Positions 34,880-39,621 of a stretch of DNA of 39,621 nucleotides are shown here, one piece after another. The stretch is from NCBI GenBank assembly GCA_012728335.1, contig JAAYFG010000069.1, positions 1 to 39,621 on the forward strand, written 5' to 3'. The notes beneath the pieces are model-generated. The model was not told where the DNA came from, searched no databases, and was given only the letters and a program-made list of their open reading frames with translations. The translations under genes and the position numbers were made by a program. Origin of the DNA: Tissierellia bacterium (GTDB taxonomy: Bacteria > Bacillota > Clostridia > Tissierellales > Peptoniphilaceae). The stretch's first letter is position 1. Each line of letters begins with the position of its first letter.

Positions 34880-36681
34880 CTCACAACACCTTCATTCATT
34901 TTAGGCAATGTAATCGTGATTTCGGTTCCAATATTTGGAGTGGATTTAAGTCTAATAGTGCCTCCAAGTTCTTCAACTAAGCCTCTTGCTATCGAAAGCC
35001 CTAAGCCAGTTCCACCTTCTTTTCTAGAACGTCCTTTTTCCACTCTATAAAATCTCTCGAATATTCTCTTTTGGTCCTTATATGGAATCCCTATACCATT
35101 ATCTTTTACTGCAATTTGCACTGTATTTTTAAACTCCATCATCTCTATGGAGATATTTCCTTTTTCCTCAGTGTACTTCATCGCATTACCTATTATATTC
35201 ATAAAGATTCTCTCTAAAGCATTTCTGTCAGAGAAAATGATAGTGTCTTCTTTATAGGATTTAAATTCCACACTTTGGTTCTTCTCATTTCTAATCAATT
35301 CCAAACTAGCTAAAGTCTGTTTTATCAATGCATTTAAGTTTACTTCGTCATATTCCCAATTAGTGTATTTATAGTCAATATTAGAAAGATCAAGTAAATC
35401 TTTCACTATTATTGACATTCTGTCGCTCTCTCTATTTATAGTTTTAAGAAATGTCTTAGATAGTTCTTCATCTATATCAGAATCTAGAAGTGTCTCAGTA
35501 TAGGTCTTAATCGTAGTAATAGGAGTTTTTAATTCATGTGACACATTGGCAACGAATTCTTTTCTCATATCATCTAATTTATGCTCTTTCGTTATATCTT
35601 GGAACACTATGATAATACCTGATGCATGTCCATAGTCATCAAGATATGGTGCATATTTTATATTGTAGAATCTATCATTTAATTCTATTGATGCAGTACC
35701 TTCTAAAGTTGAAATCTTATTGTAGTCTAATTCATTAATATTCAGTTTCGATAGGTTTTGAGTAGAGCCAATTTTTATATCTATATCGCTCAATTGAAGT
35801 AATTCTTTTGCAATAGAGTTTGCATGAATAAGTCTATTACTTGAATCTATTGCGATTACACCCTCTGCCATATAATTAAATATGGTATTTAGTTTTGATC
35901 TCTCCACGTCCATACTCGCTATAGTATGGTCTAGCTCTTCTGTTAGATAGTTGAACATTGAGCCTAATTTTCCTATCTCATCATCACTTTTTACATCTAC
36001 TCTTTGGTGAAAGTTTCCCAGTGCCATTTCTTCAGCTTGTTTTGTTACATCAGAAATAGGACCAGTTATGGAACTGGCTAATGCAAAGCCTAAGATAACG
36101 GTGGTCACCAATGCTATAAGAGTTGCGTTGCTAAGTATAATCTTTGCAGAATTCAACATATTATAGACATTATCTAGTGCCACAATGGTGTAAATAACTC
36201 CTTGAATATCCCCTTCACCATTTTCTACGGGATAGGTTATATGAATTACTTTAGATTCATCTTCTCTAGACTCGACTAAATTTTTACCCATTTCACCATT
36301 GAATCCATTTATTATCATCATAGGATCTAAACCCTTGTATTCAAGAGCATTTTTATCTTTAATCGCTTCTCTTGTGCTAATATTAGACGCAATTATTATA
36401 GGCATATCTTCATTGTAAATCATAAACCATTGTTCATTGGAGCCCAGTCTACTTTCATCTAAAGTAGTTTGAACTTTTTCACTTTCTTCCAGCCAGTCAG
36501 AGTTAGAAATTATCTCAGACGATTCGCTTATAGTCCTTATAGACTCTATGTTCTTTGCACCGATATCTTCAATCTGAGTAGTTTCAAGTTTCTTAATAAT
36601 GAAAACTCCAACTATCGCCATTATTCCAAGAACAAGCACAAAGTAAATAGTCACAAATCTAAGCTTTATACTCTTAAACAA
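34876..36681 (-). CDS. walK: Sensor histidine kinase WalK (YycG)
   Basis: 601 residues, starting with TTG at 36681. Its ribosome binding site is the GGGGGG that encodes the last two glycines of walR, five bases from the walR stop. Layout: TM1 (8-29), an extracytoplasmic sensor loop (30-180), TM2 (181-204), HAMP (205-258), PAS (260-365), HisKA with phospho-acceptor His382 in VSHELKTP, and HATPase with N box (IIGNAMKY), DNGIGI and GTGLGLSIARG. It senses wall synthesis and phosphorylates WalR. All domains are present. Confidence 0.94.
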   Translation of the reverse strand: MFKSIKLRFVTIYFVLVLGIMAIVGVFIIKKLETTQIEDIGAKNIESIRTISESSEIISNSDWLEESEKVQTTLDESRLGSNEQWFMIYNEDMPIIIASNISTREAIKDKNALEYKGLDPMMIINGFNGEMGKNLVESREDESKVIHITYPVENGEGDIQGVIYTIVALDNVYNMLNSAKIILSNATLIALVTTVILGFALASSITGPISDVTKQAEEMALGNFHQRVDVKSDDEIGKLGSMFNYLTEELDHTIASMDVERSKLNTIFNYMAEGVIAIDSSNRLIHANSIAKELLQLSDIDIKIGSTQNLSKLNINELDYNKISTLEGTASIELNDRFYNIKYAPYLDDYGHASGIIIVFQDITKEHKLDDMRKEFVANVSHELKTPITTIKTYTETLLDSDIDEELSKTFLKTINRESDRMSIIVKDLLDLSNIDYKYTNWEYDEVNLNALIKQTLASLELIRNEKNQSVEFKSYKEDTIIFSDRNALERIFMNIIGNAMKYTEEKGNISIEMMEFKNTVQIAVKDNGIGIPYKDQKRIFERFYRVEKGRSRKEGGTGLGLSIARGLVEELGGTIRLKSTPNIGTEITITLPKMNEGVVR

Positions 36682-36686
36682 TTGTT

Positions 36687-37373
36687 TTACCCCCCAAAGT
36701 AATAGCCTACTCCTCTTTTGGTCAAGATATATTTAAATTCACCATCTACATCCTCTATTTTTTCTCTGAGTCTTCTAACTGTTACATCGACAGTTCTTAT
36801 ATCACCAAAATATTCATAGCCCCATACTTCTTTTAGAAGTTCTTCACGAGAGAAAACTTGATCTTTTCTTGATGCCAAGTATTTTAACAGTTCAAACTCT
36901 CTAAGAGTAAGTTCTACTATCTCTCCATTTTTCTTAACTTCGTATTTATTTAAGTCTATCTCTAGTCCAGCGTGCTCTATAGTATCTACTACATAGTCTT
37001 GACTAGACAATTCAATTCTTCTAAGGTTCGCCTTTACTCTTGCTATCAACTCTTTCATTGAAAACGGTTTTACAATGTAATCATCAGCACCAAGTTCTAA
37101 ACCCATTATCTTATCAGATTCATCTTCTTTAGCAGTAAGCATGATGACCGGGAATTTAAACTTCGTCCTAATTTCTTTAAGCACTTCAAATCCGTCTTTT
37201 TTAGGCATCATAATATCTAAAATCAATAAATCTGGAACTGAAGTCTTTATTCTATCTATACATTCTTGTCCATCATAAACTACTTCGACGCTATATCCTT
37301 CTTTAGCTAAATTAAATTTGACAATATCTGCTATGGCTCTTTCATCATCTGCAACTAAAATTTTAGTTTCCAT
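36687..37373 (-). CDS. walR: Response regulator WalR (YycF), OmpR family
   Basis: 228 residues, ATG start behind GAGGTGAATT. The receiver domain (1-120) has Asp9, Asp10, phospho-acceptor Asp53 (LILDIMMP) and the conserved Lys in IVKPFS. The C-terminal winged helix (about 130-228) has the OmpR pattern ELTLREFELLKYLA and VDVTVRRLREKIE. It controls cell-wall hydrolase genes in related bacteria. It is the first gene of the operon, divergent from padR; the pair share a 155-base region. Confidence 0.95.
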   Translation of the reverse strand: METKILVADDERAIADIVKFNLAKEGYSVEVVYDGQECIDRIKTSVPDLLILDIMMPKKDGFEVLKEIRTKFKFPVIMLTAKEDESDKIMGLELGADDYIVKPFSMKELIARVKANLRRIELSSQDYVVDTIEHAGLEIDLNKYEVKKNGEIVELTLREFELLKYLASRKDQVFSREELLKEVWGYEYFGDIRTVDVTVRRLREKIEDVDGEFKYILTKRGVGYYFGG

Positions 37374-37417
37374 AATTCACCTCTATATAAAATCTAGTTT
37401 CATCTTTCCTAATTGGT

Positions 37418-37448
37418 ATTATATCAGATTACACAATATAATTCACAA
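37418..37448 (-). promoter_or_regulatory. Promoter of the wal operon
   Basis: Minus strand TTGTGA (37448-37443), 19-base spacer, TATAAT (37423-37418) preceded by TGA (extended -10). The spacer contains a TGTGTAAT that resembles half of a WalR box (TGTWAH), but the second half is not at the standard spacing. Confidence 0.5.
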
Positions 37449-37460
37449 TTTTTACATCTA

Positions 37461-37492
37461 TTATACATTGAGCACTATATTGCATTGTATAA
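37461..37492. promoter_or_regulatory. Dyad over the padR -35 region, candidate PadR operator
   Basis: TTATACA (37461-37467) and TGTATAA (37486-37492) are perfect seven-base inverted arms. The right arm adjoins the -35 box of the padR promoter. PadR proteins often bind such ATAC/GTAT dyads in their own promoter, so autoregulation is proposed. Confidence 0.45.
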
Positions 37493-37508
37493 TAGCTCGT
37501 GTTATAAT
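37480..37508 (+). promoter_or_regulatory. Promoter of the padR operon
   Basis: TTGCAT (37480-37485), 17-base spacer, TATAAT (37503-37508), only 20 bases before the ATG at 37529; the leader is very short. Confidence 0.7.
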
Positions 37509-37528
37509 ATACCAAAGGAGGAATCCAA

Positions 37529-37849
37529 ATGAACACACAATTAAAAAAAGGAGTACTCAGCCTTTGTGTACTTTCCCTACTGAATAGAAGAGATTGTTAT
37601 GGCTATGAAATCATACAATATATCTCCAATCACATAAATATTTCTGCTGGAACTGTTTATCCTATACTAAAAAAAATACTAGATGATGGATATGCGGAAA
37701 CCTATTTAAAAGATTCCAATGAGGGACCAGCAAGAAAATACTATACTATTACTCCTTCAGGACGTAGAGCTTACGAATTCCAAACCAATGAATGGAAAGA
37801 ATTTTATGAAGCAGTGAATGTAATATTGAGAGGTGATGACAATGAATAA
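37529..37849 (+). CDS. PadR-family transcriptional regulator
   Basis: 106 residues, ATG start with AAAGGAGG. The winged helix is typical of PadR: KGVLSLCVLSLLNRRDCYGYEII, ISAGTVYPILKKILDDGY, and the wing GPARKYYTITPSGRRAYE. It is a short form without an extended C-terminal domain. Its last codons overlap the next gene by eight bases, so it is coupled to the DUF1700 protein, a common partner. It is likely to repress its own operon until a membrane or wall signal relieves it; the signal is unknown. Confidence 0.9.
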   Translation: MNTQLKKGVLSLCVLSLLNRRDCYGYEIIQYISNHINISAGTVYPILKKILDDGYAETYLKDSNEGPARKYYTITPSGRRAYEFQTNEWKEFYEAVNVILRGDDNE

Positions 37850-38447
37850 AGAAACCTATTTGAAAATACTACAAATAGAGCTGGAAAAGATTAACTATCC
37901 AGACATTTATGAAATCATAAATGACTATAGAGGATTTTTTGAAGAAGGAATGGTAAATGGAAAAGATGAATTTGAAATCTCCAAGAATTTAGGAGATCCT
38001 AGAGAATTAGTAAGACAACTTCAAATGGATATGCCTAAATATAGTAATGTATATGACGAAGAATATATATATAATACTAGAAAAACTACAAATAATACTA
38101 CGGGATCTATTGGAGATAAATTTGTTAAAGCTTTTGGTATTTTCATGTTTATAATTTTAGGGATACCTATTATCTTCACAGCAATAGTCTTTCTTTTAAC
38201 TATAGTATTACTGGGAATAGTCTTAATAATTGCTGGCGTTTACGTACTTATTAGCGGCAATGTTTCTACAAATTATTTTAATGGAGTGATTACCAATCTA
38301 AAGCTAAGTTTCATGAGTACATTTTTTCTGTCAATCGCCTTTGCTTCACTCGGAGGACTAATACTTATTTCCATAAGTAGAGTTTATGAAGCCGTAACAT
38401 TTTTGACTAAGAAAATATTAAATATTACACAAGTAAAAAGATCATAA
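37842..38447 (+). CDS. DUF1700 / HAAS-type membrane protein
   Basis: 201 residues from the ATG at 37842. GTG and ATG codons further upstream (37833, 37836) fall in the ribosome binding site GAGAGGTG, so 37842 is chosen. The N-terminal helical domain (about 1-68, KINYPDIYEIINDYRGFFEEGMVNGKDEFEI, LGDPRELVRQL) is the HAAS-type region found next to PadR regulators. Three hydrophobic segments follow (about 95-120, 122-145, and 162-186). It probably senses or transmits an envelope signal to the PadR protein. No enzymatic motif is seen. Confidence 0.82.
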   Translation: MNKETYLKILQIELEKINYPDIYEIINDYRGFFEEGMVNGKDEFEISKNLGDPRELVRQLQMDMPKYSNVYDEEYIYNTRKTTNNTTGSIGDKFVKAFGIFMFIILGIPIIFTAIVFLLTIVLLGIVLIIAGVYVLISGNVSTNYFNGVITNLKLSFMSTFFLSIAFASLGGLILISISRVYEAVTFLTKKILNITQVKRS

Positions 38448-38461
38448 GGAGGTGCATTAAA

Positions 38462-39463
38462 TTGAAAAAAACAACTAAAGTACTATTAGCACTCTTTACT
38501 GTTTCTGTAGTGGGATTCATATTTTCCTTTATAGTTAATTCTGATATAGATAAAGTGAATCAATATTTTAAACAAGAAGTTAATGCTCATAGAGTATTAG
38601 AAGCTTCATATATGAATGATAGCGATAAAATTTTCACTATAAGCATAAATAACGATGCATTAAATTCAATTACCATAAAAAATTCAAAAGCCAATAATCT
38701 ATCACATTTAAATATTAATTCCATATCTTCAAATGTCTTAATAACTCCTTCTGAAGATGAAAATATATTAATTGAATATGTATATATTGGAGAATCCAAA
38801 AAAGACATGGTTTTAGAAACTAAAATTATAGATAATACTCTCTTTATTAATGAGGAAGTTTATAGAGCAGTAAACTTTGGCATGTTTTTCGACAGTACGA
38901 TAAAAGTTCATATTCCTCACGAAATCATTACAAATCTTAATATTAAATCATCTTCAGGAAATATTAACGCACACGAAATGAATATTGATACTATTGTACT
39001 AAATACAACTTCTGGAGACATTGAAAATAGTATTTCTTCAACCAATTCTATGATAAAAACTTCATCTGGAGATGTGAATATAGATGGTTCATCAGATTTA
39101 GTGAAGATTGAAACGACTTCTGGAGACATTAGGGGAATAATTAATGAGTCTAATTCAATAGATATACGTGTTTCTTCTGGTGATATTTCACTAGATACTA
39201 AAAGTACAAATGCCATAGTCAAATCGACTTCTGGAGATATAAGAATGAGTCTATCTGGTGGTAGTTATTCATTTGAAGCTTCTTCTGGAGATATTACACT
39301 ATTGACAGACGAAGATACTAAAATCACTGGAAAAACTTCTTCGGGAGACATATATATTTTTGGAAAACACTATGAAGACGAAGTATTCATCGGAAATGAA
39401 AACATCCTTAATTCCATAGTCTTTAAAACGACTTCTGGAGATATAAAAGTCAATAAAAAATAA
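38462..39463 (+). CDS. DUF4097-family beta-repeat envelope protein
   Basis: 333 residues, TTG start with AAGGAGGTG upstream. A signal peptide or anchor (about 6-26) precedes the exported part. Residues about 160-333 consist of nine SGD/SGN turns (glycines at 166, 185, 203, 221, 240, 258, 276, 295 and 326), spaced 18 or 19 residues except the last. This indicates a beta-helix with one coil per repeat, as in DUF4097. It lies 14 bases after the DUF1700 gene. The PadR-DUF1700-DUF4097 order is seen in other Firmicutes; the exact role is not established. Confidence 0.85.
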   Translation: MKKTTKVLLALFTVSVVGFIFSFIVNSDIDKVNQYFKQEVNAHRVLEASYMNDSDKIFTISINNDALNSITIKNSKANNLSHLNINSISSNVLITPSEDENILIEYVYIGESKKDMVLETKIIDNTLFINEEVYRAVNFGMFFDSTIKVHIPHEIITNLNIKSSSGNINAHEMNIDTIVLNTTSGDIENSISSTNSMIKTSSGDVNIDGSSDLVKIETTSGDIRGIINESNSIDIRVSSGDISLDTKSTNAIVKSTSGDIRMSLSGGSYSFEASSGDITLLTDEDTKITGKTSSGDIYIFGKHYEDEVFIGNENILNSIVFKTTSGDIKVNKK

Positions 39464-39480
39464 GCAAATAAATAAATATA

Positions 39481-39500
39481 CCCCGGCATAGCCGGGGGTT
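39481..39500 (+). terminator. GC-rich terminator downstream of the DUF4097 gene
   Basis: Seven-base GC stem (39481-39487 and 39491-39497) with a three-base ATA loop, followed by GGTTTT. It lies 18 bases after the stop. It could equally be the right-end hairpin of the adjacent insertion sequence. Confidence 0.6.
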
Positions 39501-39584
39501 TTACTCATGCGGTCCAAAGGACCTATTTTACTAGCTATGCCTAAAGGGCATCTTTTTTAGTCTGCCTTTTGCAATTCCTACCTG

Positions 39585-39620
39585 CTACCCCTTAAAGGGG
39601 TCAATGTTTTCCATTGTTAA
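39585..39620 (-). CDS. tnpA: C-terminal end of a probable IS200/IS605 TnpA transposase (partial)
   Basis: The frame enters from beyond the right edge and ends at TAG (39587-39585). The last eleven residues read LTMENIDPFKG. IS200-type TnpA proteins usually end with a hydrophobic-acidic stretch and a DPF(T/K)G motif, and this match is the basis of the call. Only a dozen codons are visible, so the catalytic HUH and tyrosine motifs lie outside the window. Confidence 0.45.
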   Translation of the reverse strand, partial: LTMENIDPFKG

Positions 39621-39621
39621 C

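Larger units (their letters stand above)
39475..39621 (-). mobile_element. Right end of a probable IS200/IS605-type insertion sequence
   Basis: This segment differs from its AT-rich surroundings and holds five short hairpins: CCCCGGC-ATA-GCCGGGG (39481-39497), GGTCC-AAA-GGACC (39511-39523), ATGCC-TAAAG-GGCAT (39537-39551), ACCCC-TTAAA-GGGGT (39587-39601) and CAATG-TTTTC-CATTG (39602-39616). The minus-strand frame entering from the right ends in a TnpA-like C-terminus. IS200/IS605 elements lack terminal inverted repeats but carry subterminal hairpins, which fits. The left boundary is uncertain. Confidence 0.5.

Noticed and set aside
37424..37448. WalR box (TGTWAH-N5-TGTWAH) in the walR promoter
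   Set aside because: Two TGT elements are present but their spacing and one base do not fit the consensus.
1..39621. CRISPR arrays, tRNA or rRNA genes, prophage
   Set aside because: I looked for regularly spaced direct repeats, cloverleaf signatures and phage genes; none was seen. The periodic repeats at 39100-39460 are coding (SGD turns).

Overview
The window is about 39.6 kb of low-GC chromosomal DNA. It very probably comes from a Gram-positive anaerobe of the Clostridia/Tissierellia type. Evidence for this is a complete WalR-WalK-YycH-YycI operon, S-layer-homology (SLH) surface proteins, strong AGGAGG-type ribosome binding sites, frequent intrinsic terminators, TTG/GTG starts, and genes such as cvfB, topB, ylxP (DUF503) and vanW. 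No rRNA, tRNA, CRISPR array or prophage was seen. Genus assignment is not possible from what I can see.

Layout. (1) 1-9003, minus strand: three tandem giant secreted proteins. Each has a signal peptide, a Pmp-like beta-helix with GGAI/FxxN motifs and InlB-B (Flg_new) repeats; the two complete ones end in SLH domains. The first is cut by the window edge. (2) 9272-20212: mostly minus-strand housekeeping genes. These are a TetR regulator, an RlmD/TrmA-type RNA methyltransferase without iron-sulfur cysteines, a DAACS symporter (plus strand) behind a leader with a terminator-like hairpin, CvfB, a small thioredoxin (plus), a DEAD-box helicase, an SDR oxidoreductase, a translationally coupled SRPBCC-maltose acetyltransferase pair, and topoisomerase III. 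(3) 20262-24454: VanW/G5 protein, endonuclease III, DUF503, QueG and an unknown five-helix membrane protein, all minus and closely packed with topB.

(4) 24783-32008: an expanded AbgT/M20 locus. Two adjacent, very similar AbgT-family transporters and one M20D amidohydrolase (AbgB/hippurate-hydrolase-like) run rightward. They converge on two AbgA-like M20 hydrolases running leftward. Together these look like an uptake-and-hydrolysis system for N-acyl or aminobenzoyl-glutamate-like amides, with transporter and one hydrolase type both duplicated. (5) 32065-37373, minus: walR-walK-walH-walI followed 15 bp later by inorganic pyrophosphatase in the place where walJ often sits. (6) 37529-39463, plus: PadR regulator, a DUF1700/HAAS-type membrane protein and a DUF4097 protein with nine SGD/SGN turns at an 18-19 residue period; this looks like an envelope-sensing cassette. 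(7) 39475-39621: a hairpin-rich segment whose minus strand ends a reading frame in a way typical of IS200/IS605 TnpA, so an insertion sequence probably starts just outside the window.

Functional theme: the cell envelope recurs (SLH adhesins, WalRK, VanW, PadR-DUF1700-DUF4097), alongside scavenging of amide-linked amino acids. The most distinctive items are the repeat-variable Pmp/SLH family, the duplicated AbgT/M20 locus, the cysteine-less RlmD-like enzyme with a changed SAM motif, and the DUF4097 cassette next to an IS end.
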